Source of the DNA: Cohnella endophytica | GTDB lineage: Bacteria; Bacillota; Bacilli; Paenibacillales; Paenibacillaceae | Direction of reading: 5' to 3' | Assembly (NCBI RefSeq): GCF_003628305.1 | Contig: NZ_RBZM01000004.1 | Span: 186,001-250,000, forward strand | Length of the DNA stretch: 64,000 nucleotides | Shown here: positions 16,387 to 26,177 of the stretch, piece after piece | Numbering within the stretch: the stretch's first letter is position 1 | Layout of the letters: every line of letters starts with the position of its first letter | Translations under genes and position numbers: made by a program | Notes under the pieces: generated by a model | Databases searched by the model: none | What the model saw: the letters and a program-made list of their open reading frames with translations, nothing else | What the model was told of the DNA's origin: nothing

Positions 16387-19300
16387 TTGCTTACATCACG
16401 AAGTCGGCATATCAAGCTTACGGCGTTTGTCGGCTTGGTGCTAGCATTGATCGCGTTAAGTCTGACGATTGCGGGATCTCTTCCGTCGAAAACAAGTCCC
16501 CGCGCGGAAAACGGACGATTGGATCTTCGTCAATGGAGCTTTGAACAAGACGGACCCGTCCGCCTCAACGGCAGTTGGTCCATGCATTGGAGCGAGCTTC
16601 TGTCAGATAGCGAACAAGCGGTCGCGGGAACCGCGAAGCCGTCGATCGCTGCGGTTCCCGGCGTGTGGACGCATTATGGACTGCCCGGACGGGGTTTCGC
16701 GACTTACCGTCTCACCGTCATTACGCAAGAAAATACCGGCAAGCTAGGTTTGCGGATTCCGGCGATCGCTCCGGCCTACTCGGTTCTCGTCGACGGCCGA
16801 GTCATTGCGGGGTCGGGGACCGTCGCTTCCGATAGGACAACCGAAAGAGCCGCGTATTTTCCTCAGACCGTGACGTTCGATCCGCCCGGGAAGCAATTCG
16901 ATCTATACATTCAAGTCTCCAATGAAATCTACCCGCAAGGCGGGATCTGGTATAGTCTGACGCTAGGCACGGAACGATCGATGATCGAGATGAAGGAACG
17001 CGCGAGTATCGTGGACATGGCGGTTTTCGGCGGTTGCGCGCTACTGGGCCTCTATCAGATTGCGTTGTTCGCGCAGCGCAGGTCGGATCGTTCCACCCTG
17101 TATTTTGGAATATGCTGTCTGTTAGGAGCGATCCGAATCGGCGCGGTAGGCGGAATGTATATCGTTCAACTTTATCCGCATACGGATATCAGGCTTCTTA
17201 TTTTATTGGAGTATTTGACTTATTACGGCGGAGTCACGGCAGCGTTGCTGTTCGTGCGAGAACTGTATCCGAAGGAGTATCATCCGGTCGCGATCAAGGC
17301 GCTCGTAGGGACGGGAATCGCTTTTATCGCAAGCGTGGTACTGCTTCCCACGGAAGTCTACACGCGCTTTATCGATATTTATAAGTACGTCTCGTTAGTG
17401 AGCTTGGCTTACATTCTCTTCGGATTTATGTTGGCGCTATGGAGAAGCAGAAGCGGCGCTTGGCTTCAGCTTAGCGGTTGGCTTATTTTCGCGGCGGCGG
17501 CTTTTCATGATATTTTGTACAGCGATGGCCGGATAATCTGGATCGATCTTCAACTCGTTCCTTACGGGTTCATCCTTCTCGTGTTTATCGAAGCAATGGA
17601 GCTTGCTCGAAGATTTACGAACGCCTTCCGGATAATCGGACGGATGTCGGACGAACTGATCGCCTCGAACCGCATGAAGGACGAATTTCTGGCCAACACC
17701 TCTCATGAGCTGAAGACGCCATTGCACGGTATCATGAATCTTTCCTTGGCGCTCGCCGAGGAGAAAGCGGGTCCGCTGAGCGGGCATCAGCGTGAACAAT
17801 TGGAGGTCGTGGTGTCCGTTGCCAGACGCATGTCGAACCTCATTAACGACATTCTCGACCTGTCCCGTCTGAAAAATAGCGGCATACAATTGCAGCGCAA
17901 ACCCGTCGACGTTCGGGCCGTCGTCTCCGCCCAGCAAGAGGTATTCCGCCATTATATCGGGGATAAGCCGGTCATTCTACGCTTGGACTGGCCGGATATT
18001 CTTCCTTACGCGGATGCCGACGAAAGCCGGCTGCTTCAGATCGTTTACAATCTGATCGGGAACGCGATCAAGTTTACGCCGGAAGGCGAAGTTAAGGTGT
18101 CGGCAAGGGCTAGCGGAGGCATGCTCCATCTGTCGGTCGCCGATACGGGAATCGGCATCGAGGCGGGAATGCTGGAGTTGATCTTTCAATCGTTCGAGCA
18201 AGTGGGGACGTCCGTCGCCAGGGAGTACGGCGGGGCCGGACTCGGGCTTGGCATCGCCAGAAGGCTGGTCGAACTACACGGGGGAAGGATATCGGTCCAG
18301 TCGGAGGTGGGTCAGGGCTCCGTATTTACGTTCACGATTCCGATCAGCGATGCAGATCCTAGGCAAGAAGCGCAGTCGGATTCAAGCGCGGAAGAGGGCG
18401 ATACGCTCATAAGATTGACGAGCGCTTGGCGGGAAACGGCGGCCACGGCAACCCAATTATCGGATGATCGCCGGAAGCGGAATCAGATGATTCTGGCGGT
18501 TGACGACGATCCGGTCAATCTTCGGGTCATTCAGGCCATACTGGCGGACGGGCCTTATGAAATCGTTACCGCTTCAAGCGGGAAGGAAGCCATGGAAATG
18601 CTGAACCGATTAGGCAACGCTATCGGACTCGTCATTCTGGACGTGATGATGCCGGGACAATCGGGGTACGAGACATGCCTCCAGATCCGGCAAACGCATG
18701 CGTTATCCGAGCTTCCCGTTCTGCTGACCACCGTACGAAGCGATCAAGCGGACGTGATGTACGGTTTCGAAGTGGGGGCGAACGATTACTTGATCAAGCC
18801 TTTTCAAGCGTTCGAGTTGCAGGCGCGCGCTCGCACGTTATTGGAAATGAGGAGGTCGGCGGAAGAGGCGGTCCGCTCGGAGCTGGCGTTCTTGCAGGCG
18901 CAGATTAAACCCCATTTTCTTTACAACGCCCTGAATACGATTATTTCATTGTCGCTGGACGAACCGCAAACCGCGCATGATCTGTTGCTGCAGCTTAGCC
19001 GTTATTTGCGGGGGAGCTTCGACTTTAAGAACAAGGAGAGGCTGGTGCCGTTGCGCAAGGAATTGGAACTGACCGATGCTTACCTCCAGATCGAGCGGGC
19101 TAGGTTCGGAGAGAGGCTCCGAGTCCGCTTCGAGGTGGATGAAACCGCGACATGTATGCTCCCACCGTTGACCTTGCAACCGCTCGTCGAGAATGCGGTA
19201 CGTCACGGAATTACGAAACAGGAAGATGGCGGCACCGTGACGATAACCGTCAACGTGAACGAAGGCTATACTTCGCTATCCGTCGAAGACGACGGCGTGG

Positions 19301-19497
19301 GTATGCCCGATTGGGCGCGGACGATTTTGTCGAAAGAGTACGAGGGTAAAGGCGGAGTGGGCTTGCGGAACATTCACCAAAGAATGCTGAAGTTATTCGG
19401 CGAAGGACTCGAGATTCAAGATGGAAGCGCCGGCGGCACTAAGGTGTCCCTTCGCATATCGCAAAACCCATGGGACGGAAAGGAGGAGCAAGGATGA
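16387..19497 (+). CDS. Hybrid sensor kinase with 7TMR-DISM input and two kinase modules
   Basis: 1036 residues. In order: a signal/anchor helix (10-30); an extracellular beta-rich 7TMR-DISM-type domain (to about 205); a seven-helix membrane region (210-405); a HisKA domain with [15 protein letters not shown] (His440) and a first ATPase domain ([21 protein letters not shown]). A receiver with Asp752 in [13 protein letters not shown] follows. Last comes a LytS/YesM-type kinase with [12 protein letters not shown] (His843) and a second ATPase domain ([17 protein letters not shown]). It starts at a TTG behind AAGGCGGTG. The last base pairs overlap the next gene's start (ATGA). It likely signals through the adjacent regulator, with the internal receiver linking the two kinases. 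Confidence 0.92.
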   Translation: MLTSRSRHIKLTAFVGLVLALIALSLTIAGSLPSKTSPRAENGRLDLRQWSFEQDGPVRLNGSWSMHWSELLSDSEQAVAGTAKPSIAAVPGVWTHYGLPGRGFATYRLTVITQENTGKLGLRIPAIAPAYSVLVDGRVIAGSGTVASDRTTERAAYFPQTVTFDPPGKQFDLYIQVSNEIYPQGGIWYSLTLGTERSMIEMKERASIVDMAVFGGCALLGLYQIALFAQRRSDRSTLYFGICCLLGAIRIGAVGGMYIVQLYPHTDIRLLILLEYLTYYGGVTAALLFVRELYPKEYHPVAIKALVGTGIAFIASVVLLPTEVYTRFIDIYKYVSLVSLAYILFGFMLALWRSRSGAWLQLSGWLIFAAAAFHDILYSDGRIIWIDLQLVPYGFILLVFIEAMELARRFTNAFRIIGRMSDELIASNRMKDEFLANTSHELKTPLHGIMNLSLALAEEKAGPLSGHQREQLEVVVSVARRMSNLINDILDLSRLKNSGIQLQRKPVDVRAVVSAQQEVFRHYIGDKPVILRLDWPDILPYADADESRLLQIVYNLIGNAIKFTPEGEVKVSARASGGMLHLSVADTGIGIEAGMLELIFQSFEQVGTSVAREYGGAGLGLGIARRLVELHGGRISVQSEVGQGSVFTFTIPISDADPRQEAQSDSSAEEGDTLIRLTSAWRETAATATQLSDDRRKRNQMILAVDDDPVNLRVIQAILADGPYEIVTASSGKEAMEMLNRLGNAIGLVILDVMMPGQSGYETCLQIRQTHALSELPVLLTTVRSDQADVMYGFEVGANDYLIKPFQAFELQARARTLLEMRRSAEEAVRSELAFLQAQIKPHFLYNALNTIISLSLDEPQTAHDLLLQLSRYLRGSFDFKNKERLVPLRKELELTDAYLQIERARFGERLRVRFEVDETATCMLPPLTLQPLVENAVRHGITKQEDGGTVTITVNVNEGYTSLSVEDDGVGMPDWARTILSKEYEGKGGVGLRNIHQRMLKLFGEGLEIQDGSAGGTKVSLRISQNPWDGKEEQG

Positions 19498-20624
19498 TTC
19501 GAGTAGTCGCGGTCGACGACGAGATGCCCGCCCTTCGAAGGGTGGGCAAGCTGTTGGAAGAGTTCGAAGAGGTTCGGGTTTGCGGGTTGTTCGATAAATC
19601 CTCGGCCCTGCTCGAGTACGCGTTAACGGAGCCGGAGCAGATCGATCTTGCTTTGCTCGACATGGAAATGCCGACATTGCACGGCTTGGAGCTGGCACGC
19701 AAGCTGCGCGAATGCCGACCGGAGATTCAAATCGCGTTCCTGACGGCCCATGAAGAGTTTGCCAAAGACGCCTTCGAAGTAGAGGCGTTGGATTATTTGC
19801 TGAAGCCCGTCATGGAGGAGGATCTTGCGCGTACGTTTCGCAGGCTCGCGAAGCGAAGCGGACATGACGTCGCCGACGAATACGAACCTGAACGGGGAAT
19901 ATCGGTTTACGGCTTCGGTCCTTTCTCCGTAACGTCGGACTCGGGGGAACAGATCCGTTTCCGTAACTCGAAATCGAAAGAGCTTCTGGCGTATTTGCAC
20001 CATCATCGCGGAAACCCGGTCAGCAAGGCGCAGATCATGGAGGATCTCTGGTACGGACGGGACGTGGAACGCACACAGGTCAACCTTCATTCGACGGTAT
20101 ATCAGCTGCGCAAGGATTTGGAAGCTTTCGGGCTGTCCGAGGTGATCGGGCAATCGAAAATCGCCGGAGGCAGCTACAGCCTGGTCTGGTCGCCTGCCTT
20201 CGACGACGTCGTTGCTTACGGCAACGAGGAACGGTTATTTCGGCGTACCTCGTCTTTAACGCATGCTTTAAGAGCCGTTCAACTGTATGGAGGAGGTTAT
20301 TTGGTCGGAAGCGGATACGGTTGGGCGGCTCCTCGGCAGGCGGAGTTGGAGCTAAGCTACACGGGATTGTTGGAAGCGATCGTGGATACGTACGTCCGCC
20401 AACGGCGTTACGATATCGCGTTAAATCCGATGCAGAAATGGGCGGAGCTGCTCCCTCTAAGCGGAAGGCTTCATGCCAAGATGATCGCGCTGTTGCTGCT
20501 TATGGACAGGGAAGCGGACGCGAAGGCTTACTGCGAGCTTGCAACGGAATTGTTGGATGGCGCGGACGAGCTGGCGGACATCGATTATGCTCGGGTATCG
20601 GCCGATCCAAAGGCTTTGTTTTGA
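19494..20624 (+). CDS. Response regulator with OmpR-type and BTAD domains
   Basis: About 376 residues. The receiver has VDDE at 7-10, Asp56 in [13 protein letters not shown] and the Lys in LLKP. A winged-helix DNA-binding domain lies near 140-225 ([30 protein letters not shown]). A C-terminal bacterial transcriptional activation domain of helical repeats follows ([37 protein letters not shown]), as in SARP-type proteins. The ATG at 19494 lies behind AAAGGAGGAG and shares four bases with the kinase stop. Translational coupling makes it the obvious partner of the hybrid kinase. Target genes are not evident. Confidence 0.92.
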   Translation: MIRVVAVDDEMPALRRVGKLLEEFEEVRVCGLFDKSSALLEYALTEPEQIDLALLDMEMPTLHGLELARKLRECRPEIQIAFLTAHEEFAKDAFEVEALDYLLKPVMEEDLARTFRRLAKRSGHDVADEYEPERGISVYGFGPFSVTSDSGEQIRFRNSKSKELLAYLHHHRGNPVSKAQIMEDLWYGRDVERTQVNLHSTVYQLRKDLEAFGLSEVIGQSKIAGGSYSLVWSPAFDDVVAYGNEERLFRRTSSLTHALRAVQLYGGGYLVGSGYGWAAPRQAELELSYTGLLEAIVDTYVRQRRYDIALNPMQKWAELLPLSGRLHAKMIALLLLMDREADAKAYCELATELLDGADELADIDYARVSADPKALF

Positions 20625-20741
20625 ATCGCGGCATTCAAACAACTGACATGAAGCGCTTTCTTTTCAGTTTGGCGTAAGTTTTATTTGTTAGGATAGGAGT
20701 ATCGTGCAAGTTAACTATCTGTCCAGGGAAGAGGATTAAGG

Positions 20742-21056
20742 ATGAACCGGAATAAAACGCGTTGGCTATTAATCGGATTGCAGATTTTCTACTTGTTGTT
20801 CGGAGCGGTGTGGTTGTTCATAGCCGGCATGTCGCTCATGATGTTCGACGATTCCAAAGTGTTCCAACAAACGGCGACCTGGCTTATTATTTCGTATATC
20901 CTCGCTTATCCGCTCGCGTTGATCGTCGCCTTGATCGCGGGTTGGGTTCTTTTCTCTCGAGGAAAATACAAGGCCGCTCTCCTCTGGAATCTCGTTCCGT
21001 TGCTCTGGATCGTAGGCGTGCTGGGATTATACGCGTACGCGGAGTTCTGGTACTAA
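20742..21056 (+). CDS. Small membrane protein of unknown function
   Basis: 104 residues with three hydrophobic segments: near 8-32 (LLIGLQIFYLLFGAVWLFIAG), 45-70 (WLIISYILAYPLALIVALIA) and 78-100. TTAAGG lies just upstream of the ATG. It stands alone between the BTAD regulator and a reductase and is followed by a weak hairpin. It has no charged or catalytic motif. I cannot assign it a function. Confidence 0.75.
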   Translation: MNRNKTRWLLIGLQIFYLLFGAVWLFIAGMSLMMFDDSKVFQQTATWLIISYILAYPLALIVALIAGWVLFSRGKYKAALLWNLVPLLWIVGVLGLYAYAEFWY

Positions 21057-21061
21057 AAGAG

Positions 21062-21094
21062 GGAATAGACATTGTCATTGTCCAAATCTATTCC
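21062..21094 (+). terminator. Possible terminator
   Basis: GGAATAGA and TCTATTCC form an 8-bp stem with a 17-nt loop six bases after a stop codon. Only TTCTTG follows, so termination would be weak. Confidence 0.5.
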
Positions 21095-21169
21095 TTCTTG
21101 TAGTTAACCGAATGATCGTTTATTATAAGGGGGCAAACATAAGAATTAGTCGAAAGAGAGTGACGATAA

Positions 21170-21859
21170 ATGATTTCGAACCGTTTAGCAGCAGGAAAGA
21201 AAATTAGTGTAATCGTGACCGGAGCGACGGGGATGGTGGGAGAGGGCGTCCTTCACGAGTGCCTTCAGCATGCTCAAGTCGAACGGGTGCTCATCGTCAA
21301 TCGCAAGCCGAGCGGCGTGTCACACCCGAAGCTGACGGAAATCGTGCATGCGGATTTCCAGGATTTGAAACCGATTCGGGAACGGCTTCAAGGGTATGAC
21401 GCTTGTTTGTATTGTATAGGCACGTCGTCGGTGGGAATGAAGGAAGCGGAGTACAGCCGAGTCGCGCACGAAATCCCGACGCATATGGCCAAGCTGTTGG
21501 CCGAACTAAATCCGGGCATGACTTTTTGTTACATTTCTGCAGACGGCGCCGACGTCAGCGAACGCGGCAGGTCGATGTGGGCGAGAGTTCAAGGCAAAAC
21601 GGAAAACGTGCTAATGGGACTCCCGTTCGAACAGGTGTATATTTTCAGGCCAAGCTACATTCATCCAACCAAAGGGCTGAAAAACGCCCATCGTCTTTAT
21701 GCTTTCATCTCGTGGTCGTATCCACTCCTGCGCCGACTAATGCCCGGTTACGTTACGACTTTAAGGGAGCTGGGAACGGCGATGATCCATGCGGTTACCC
21801 GAGGGTACGAGAAGTCCGTACTGAAGAGCCGGGATTTCGCCAAGCTCGCCAAGTCTTGA
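21170..21859 (+). CDS. NAD(P)-binding Rossmann-fold protein (HTATIP2/TIP30-like)
   Basis: 229 residues. The N-terminal nucleotide motif is TGATGMVGEG, followed by a strand and VNRKPSG. CIGTSSVGMKEAEYSRVAHE and FCYISADGADVSERGRSMWARVQGK follow, the latter with a Ser and a Lys in the places of the SDR active site. IFRPSYIHP is typical of the atypical SDR group. The ATG lies behind AAGAGAGTGACG. It probably acts as a reductase or NADPH-sensing protein. The substrate is unknown and neighbours give no clue. Confidence 0.82.
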   Translation: MISNRLAAGKKISVIVTGATGMVGEGVLHECLQHAQVERVLIVNRKPSGVSHPKLTEIVHADFQDLKPIRERLQGYDACLYCIGTSSVGMKEAEYSRVAHEIPTHMAKLLAELNPGMTFCYISADGADVSERGRSMWARVQGKTENVLMGLPFEQVYIFRPSYIHPTKGLKNAHRLYAFISWSYPLLRRLMPGYVTTLRELGTAMIHAVTRGYEKSVLKSRDFAKLAKS

Positions 21860-21903
21860 GGGTACGCGCTGCAATTCTGCTGTCCATGTAACGGACTACG
21901 ACT

Positions 21904-23097
21904 TTACTTCGGGCAGTAAGAAAAGCCGGGATATTTGACGACTGGCCATTTCTCCTTCCTCAACGCATCCAGAAGTTCCGGTCCGACGTTCAGATTATCC
22001 CGAACGAGGTCTCTCGGAGTGAGCGCCATCCATTGATTCAAGGAGACGTCCGCGAACCGGTCGCTTTTGAACATTTCCAGAAACCATAGCGTTTCCGTTC
22101 CCGTGTTCTGTACGTAATGGCCGAAGGCGAAAGGCACGTAACCGACGTCGCCGGCCCTGTAATCGAACGTTCGCGCTACGCCGTTGCCGGCGAATACGGT
22201 CATGCGGCCATGGCCGGTCAAGTAATATTGCCATTCGTCGTTGTTCGGATGCCAATGCAGCTCCCTCATCGCGCCGGGCTCGATCTCGACGAGCGCGGCT
22301 GCGATCGTTTTCGCGATCGGGAAATTGGAGGAATCCGCGATGCGCACGCTTCCTCCCGGGGTCCTTAGGGGAGTCTGCGCGAGCAAACGATGCTTGAACG
22401 ATAGAGGAATCGCGCCGTAAGGGGACTGAACGGCCTGGCTCTCCAACGTTCCCGGCACTTGGTCTTGGAAAATGTATACCTGATCCGACGGAATAACGTC
22501 GAAGGCGCTCATCGGTACGCCGAAGTTGGCGGAGAGAACATCCTTCGGCGTATGGGCGAACCAATCGGATATCGAGAGGGTATTTAAGTCGGAGAAGTGG
22601 CCGTCGTCGAAGACGAGAAGGAACTCGCAGCCTCCGGCCAGTCCTTGTATAGAGTGGGGGAGTCCCGCCGGAAAATACCACAGATCGCCGGGCCCGACGT
22701 CCGCGATGAAGTTGCGCCCGTTCTGGTCGACGGAAGTAATGCGCGCGTTTCCCCAGATCATGTAAGCCCACTCCGCTTGCTGATGCCAGTGAAGCTCCCG
22801 GACGCCGCCCGGCGTCAGGCTCATATTGACGCCCGCGAGCGTCGTGGCGATCGGAAGGTCGCGTACGGTAATTTCTCTGGACCATCCCCCATGATTAAGC
22901 TTCATATGCGTATCCGAGAAAGACATTTTCAGATTGGGCAGCAAGCCGGAGTCCGTGACGGGAGGAACTAGCATGTTCGGATTTTCCGCGTCTCTCATAA
23001 TGTCTCGGGGGCCGAAATCCGGCGCCCCTTGGCCTAGGCTATTTATCGGCTGCGGCACGATAAAAGGCTTTCCTTCGCTCGGGTTTGGATTTTTCAT
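21904..23097 (-). CDS. Oxalate decarboxylase-like bicupin
   Basis: 397 residues, close to the 385 of Bacillus OxdC. Both cupin domains keep full manganese sites: [13 protein letters not shown] with GLPHSIQ in the first, [15 protein letters not shown] with FGHYVQN in the second. Such enzymes turn oxalate into formate and CO2. The flexible lid over the N-terminal site, FSENST in OxdC as I recall it, reads FSDLNT here, so the usual Glu is Asp and the next two positions differ. Lid changes are known to shift OxdC toward oxidase activity, so the reaction should be tested. It lies downstream of, and may be cotranscribed with, the LysR gene. No signal peptide is seen. Confidence 0.9.
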   Translation of the reverse strand: MKNPNPSEGKPFIVPQPINSLGQGAPDFGPRDIMRDAENPNMLVPPVTDSGLLPNLKMSFSDTHMKLNHGGWSREITVRDLPIATTLAGVNMSLTPGGVRELHWHQQAEWAYMIWGNARITSVDQNGRNFIADVGPGDLWYFPAGLPHSIQGLAGGCEFLLVFDDGHFSDLNTLSISDWFAHTPKDVLSANFGVPMSAFDVIPSDQVYIFQDQVPGTLESQAVQSPYGAIPLSFKHRLLAQTPLRTPGGSVRIADSSNFPIAKTIAAALVEIEPGAMRELHWHPNNDEWQYYLTGHGRMTVFAGNGVARTFDYRAGDVGYVPFAFGHYVQNTGTETLWFLEMFKSDRFADVSLNQWMALTPRDLVRDNLNVGPELLDALRKEKWPVVKYPGFSYCPK

Positions 23098-23183
23098 CGC
23101 TATCGCTTCCCTCCATCTATCGGGCTTTGATCCGAATAGGCCTTCATATCAAGTTTATGAGAGATGGCTTGGCTAATATGAGA

Positions 23184-24086
23184 TTAGGGCACTCTGACGT
23201 ACGGATTACGACGAATCATCTCGATGAGATTCGCCGCCGCGGCGGACGGAGGTTCGTCCGCCCGCGTGCAGATGGCGATCGAGTTCATCAATTGAATGTC
23301 TTCCGCGTACACCCGGCATAAGCGACCGCGTTCTACGTATTCGCGAACGACCAAGGAAGAAACGAAGCTAGCGCCGTATCCGGCGACGACGGCCGTTATC
23401 GCTTCGTGCAGGCCGGTGAACTGAAGCGCGATACGGGGAGCCGGACAACTATAGGTTCGGCATAAGGCGAGCAATCTTTCTCTCGTCGAGCTGCCTTCCT
23501 CGCGCATGACGAACGGCTCATTCATGAGCTCGTTCAAGGTTACGGTTGCGTTCGCGTAACGATGATTCGGCGCGACGACGAACCAGAGCTCGTCCTGGAA
23601 CAGTTCCTCGGTCCTTACCGAATCCGGGTAAGTCTCGGGCAAGCCGCCGTAGATCGCAACATCGACATCGACGTTCAGAAGCTGCTTCAAAGCATCGCTT
23701 GAATTGGTCGTATTGATCGTGAGCTCCACCTGATCATGCTTCTGCTTAAATTGCGCGATCCAGAAGGGGATAAGGAAGTTGGCGGGCAAGTAGGTCGCGG
23801 CAAGCCGGATATGACCTCTCTCGCCATGGGAGTAGTCTTGGCAGAACTGCTCGATATGCTGTTCGACGGCGAATAAACGCTTGGAGAGCATGGCCAATTT
23901 CTCCCCGGCATCCGTTAACGCGACGCCGCGGCCTTGGGGCTTGATCAACGAGAGAGATAACTCTTTCTCGAACCGTTTAATCTGGGCCGTAATGGCCGGT
24001 TGGCTGATCTTCAGCATTTCAGACGCTCCCGTCACGCTACCCACGGATGCGATCGTATGGAATAGGCGCAAAGCATGCAGGTTCAT
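23184..24086 (-). CDS. LysR family transcriptional regulator
   Basis: About 300 residues. The N-terminal winged helix-turn-helix is MNLHALRLFHTIASVGSVTG, then ISQPAITAQIKRFEKELSLSL. The rest is a periplasmic-binding-like effector domain (LAATYLPANFLIPFWI; MREEGSSTRERLLALCRT). The ATG at 24086 follows AAGGAG; a GTG three codons earlier is too close to that site. It is divergent from the O-methyltransferase and upstream of the bicupin in the same direction. By LysR habit it may control either neighbour. The 130-bp divergent region is very AT-rich. Confidence 0.92.
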   Translation of the reverse strand: MNLHALRLFHTIASVGSVTGASEMLKISQPAITAQIKRFEKELSLSLIKPQGRGVALTDAGEKLAMLSKRLFAVEQHIEQFCQDYSHGERGHIRLAATYLPANFLIPFWIAQFKQKHDQVELTINTTNSSDALKQLLNVDVDVAIYGGLPETYPDSVRTEELFQDELWFVVAPNHRYANATVTLNELMNEPFVMREEGSSTRERLLALCRTYSCPAPRIALQFTGLHEAITAVVAGYGASFVSSLVVREYVERGRLCRVYAEDIQLMNSIAICTRADEPPSAAAANLIEMIRRNPYVRVP

Positions 24087-24171
24087 TTTCGTCACGCTCC
24101 TTCGTTCTTATCATACATTTATTATATGGGTATTCTTAAAAGATATATTATTAATATGATTTTACCCCGAA

Positions 24172-24177
24172 TATAAT
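24172..24177 (+). promoter_or_regulatory. Possible -10 of the O-methyltransferase gene
   Basis: A consensus TATAAT lies 39 bp before the start codon in the LysR divergent region. The -35 (TATTAA at 17 bp) is poor, as expected for an activator-dependent promoter. Confidence 0.45.
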
Positions 24178-24215
24178 GAGGATGAAAGAACACACGAAGG
24201 GAGTTGCTGGAGATT

Positions 24216-24887
24216 ATGAGCCACTTGGAAACCTGGCATCAAGTAGATCGGTATATCGAGGAGAAGTTGATTCCTCGCGACGACGTGCTAGAAGAGGTAC
24301 TGGCTTCGAATCGGAAAGAAGGCCTGCCGGCGATCGACGTTTCTCCGAGTCAAGGCAAAATGTTGCACTTATTCGCTCGGATGCAGGGGGCCGGAAGGAT
24401 TCTGGAAATCGGCACGCTGGGCGGATACAGCACGATCTGGTTGGCTAGAGCATTGCCTGCGGACGGCCGTCTCGTCTCATTGGAACTTAGCCCGATTCAT
24501 GCCAAGGTCGCTAGAGACAACGTTGCCCGAGCGGGTCTCGAATCCATCGTGGAAATTCGCGTAGGAAATGCCCTGGAGCAACTAGCGCGATTGGAGGATG
24601 AGCACGAGGGGCCATTCGATCTCGTCTTTATCGACGCGGACAAACCGAACAACCCGAATTACTTGCGGTGGGCGCTCCGGTTCTCTCGTCCGGGTACGGT
24701 GATCATCGGCGACAACGTGATTCGCGACGGGGAAGTCGTGAATTCGGATAACCCCGATCCTCGCGTTGTAGGTACTCGGCAGTTTTTCGATCTGTTGGCG
24801 GAGCAACCGAACGTTACCGCGACCGCTATTCAGACGGTAGGGAGCAAAGGATACGACGGGTTCGTTATCGGAATCGTGAACGGGTGA
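24216..24887 (+). CDS. SAM-dependent O-methyltransferase (class I)
   Basis: About 223 residues of the catechol/caffeoyl-CoA O-methyltransferase type. Motif I is RILEIGTLGGYSTIWLA, followed by LVSLELSP and FDLVFIDADKPNN (the metal/substrate Asp). GTVIIGDNVIRDG supplies the second metal-binding Asp-Asn pair. The ATG at 24216 lies after AAGGGAG; a TTG upstream in frame overlaps that site. It probably transfers a methyl group to a catechol-like hydroxyl. It is divergent from a LysR gene that may regulate it. Family certain, substrate unknown. Confidence 0.9.
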   Translation: MSHLETWHQVDRYIEEKLIPRDDVLEEVLASNRKEGLPAIDVSPSQGKMLHLFARMQGAGRILEIGTLGGYSTIWLARALPADGRLVSLELSPIHAKVARDNVARAGLESIVEIRVGNALEQLARLEDEHEGPFDLVFIDADKPNNPNYLRWALRFSRPGTVIIGDNVIRDGEVVNSDNPDPRVVGTRQFFDLLAEQPNVTATAIQTVGSKGYDGFVIGIVNG

Positions 24888-24926
24888 CCCTTCCGGGGCG
24901 ACCGTTTAACGTGGTAGGGCAGTCTG

Positions 24927-24955
24927 TTGATTTTAATTAATCGTTCGTTTATCCT
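24927..24955 (+). promoter_or_regulatory. Promoter of the TetR gene, implying a leaderless transcript
   Basis: TTGATT at 24927 and TATCCT at 24950 are 17 bp apart. The ATG at 24962 lies only seven bases after the -10, where transcription would begin. No ribosome site precedes the ATG. The AATCGTTCGTTTA in the spacer may serve as an operator. Confidence 0.5.
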
Positions 24956-24961
24956 AAACGC

Positions 24962-25534
24962 ATGAGACATAAAGACGAGAATAAAAGCGAAGCCATTTTT
25001 CAAGCTACGGTCGAATTGTTGAACGAAATCGGATTTTCCGACATCTCCATGTCCAAAATCGCCAAACGTGCAAGCGTGTCATCGGCGACGATCTACGTGT
25101 ACTTCGAGAACAAGGAAGATATGCTTGGCAAGCTTTACGTGAAGGTCAAGCATCGGCTTAGCCGATCTATCATTAACGGATTCGATTCATCGCTGTCCAC
25201 GAAAGCCGCATGCGAGCTGTTCATGAGGAATACGCTGAAGTTCATGCTTGATAACAAACAAGAATTCCTGTTTCTCGAGCAGTTTTCTACCTCGCCGCTT
25301 ATTTCGAAGCTGAAACTGGAGGATACGTCCCCTCTGTTCGAGCCCTTGTACGCATTCATCGAGAAGGGCAAGCGCGACGGGGAACTTAAACAGATCGGCA
25401 TGTTAATCTTGCTCTCTTATTGTTACTTCCCGATCGCTCAATTGGCTCTTGCGCATTTCAAAGGCCAAGCCGAGGCAAACGAGGAGCACTTGGGGCAGAT
25501 CATTCGAATGAGTTGGGATGCCATAAGAGCGTAG
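24962..25534 (+). CDS. TetR/AcrR family transcriptional regulator
   Basis: 190 residues. The N-terminal TetR helix-turn-helix spans 8-55 (AIFQATVELLNEIGFSDISM, KIAKRASVSSATIYVYFENK). The C-terminal ligand domain is all-helical and resembles TetR_C groups with LFEPLYAFIEKGKRDGELK. The start has no Shine-Dalgarno sequence and lies at the predicted transcription start, so translation is probably leaderless. The gene ends in a long bidirectional hairpin. No exporter follows on the same strand, so self-repression is the only regulation the sequence suggests. The MFS exporter at 26969 has its own palindrome. Confidence 0.9.
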   Translation: MRHKDENKSEAIFQATVELLNEIGFSDISMSKIAKRASVSSATIYVYFENKEDMLGKLYVKVKHRLSRSIINGFDSSLSTKAACELFMRNTLKFMLDNKQEFLFLEQFSTSPLISKLKLEDTSPLFEPLYAFIEKGKRDGELKQIGMLILLSYCYFPIAQLALAHFKGQAEANEEHLGQIIRMSWDAIRA

Positions 25535-25577
25535 ATGTAAACGGAGGGGCAGCTCGATAAGTCGAGAGATAAATAAG

Positions 25578-25640
25578 AAAAATACCATCCTGTTGGTCAA
25601 TGGAGCTTTGAGCAGCCATTGAACCAAGGATGGTTTTTCT
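25578..25640. terminator. Bidirectional terminator
   Basis: ACCATCCT at 25584 pairs with AGGATGGT at 25627, and TTGGTCAATGG pairs with CCATTGAACCAA inside. A T-run follows on the plus strand and the A-rich flank gives one on the minus strand. It serves the TetR gene and the convergent DinB gene. Confidence 0.9.
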
Positions 25641-25658
25641 TATTTCCGGATAAAGCGA

Positions 25659-26144
25659 TTAATGCGTTTGAGCCGGTTCTTCGTTAGACGGCGTGCGGTC
25701 GGGCGCATTTTTCTGGATTAACGATATTTGTCCGACATGGATGCCGGTATGGTACATAAGCCGTCCGACGGCTTCTAGCGGCGTCGTTACGCCCATCGGA
25801 GAGTCGATCGGCACGTTCCATTTTTCTTCGGGGAGATCTTGCATCGCCTGAACAAGATGAGCGTTCGAAGCATCCAGAAACGTGATCAGTTCGTCAAGAT
25901 CGACGAAATCCGTTTTGGCGCCGGCGGCTCCTCTTCCCGTATGGATCGCGAGGCCCTGGGGCATTTTCTTGCCGAAAAACCAATTGGCGAACATGTACTC
26001 GACTTCCCCGTTGTGGCGAAGCATGTTGCCGATCGATGCGCTGCCTAGCTGCAGCTTCAAATCGGCTTCGGGCAAATTACGGACGGTCTTGTGAAAACGT
26101 TCTTGAATCGCGCGCCAGATCGGCAAAACGGTAGTAATCGTCAT
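25659..26144 (-). CDS. DinB family protein
   Basis: 161 residues of the DinB four-helix bundle. The three metal-ligand histidines can be placed in NMLRHNGEVEYM and LMYHTGIHVGQISL. Members include thiol-dependent transferases such as bacillithiol S-transferases, but many have no known substrate. AAGGAG lies upstream of the ATG. It is 33 bp downstream of the HugZ-like gene on the same strand and may be in the same iron-regulated transcript. Confidence 0.87.
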   Translation of the reverse strand: MTITTVLPIWRAIQERFHKTVRNLPEADLKLQLGSASIGNMLRHNGEVEYMFANWFFGKKMPQGLAIHTGRGAAGAKTDFVDLDELITFLDASNAHLVQAMQDLPEEKWNVPIDSPMGVTTPLEAVGRLMYHTGIHVGQISLIQKNAPDRTPSNEEPAQTH

Positions 26145-26177
26145 GTTTAGATCTACTCCTTCGTCTATTAATTCGAA

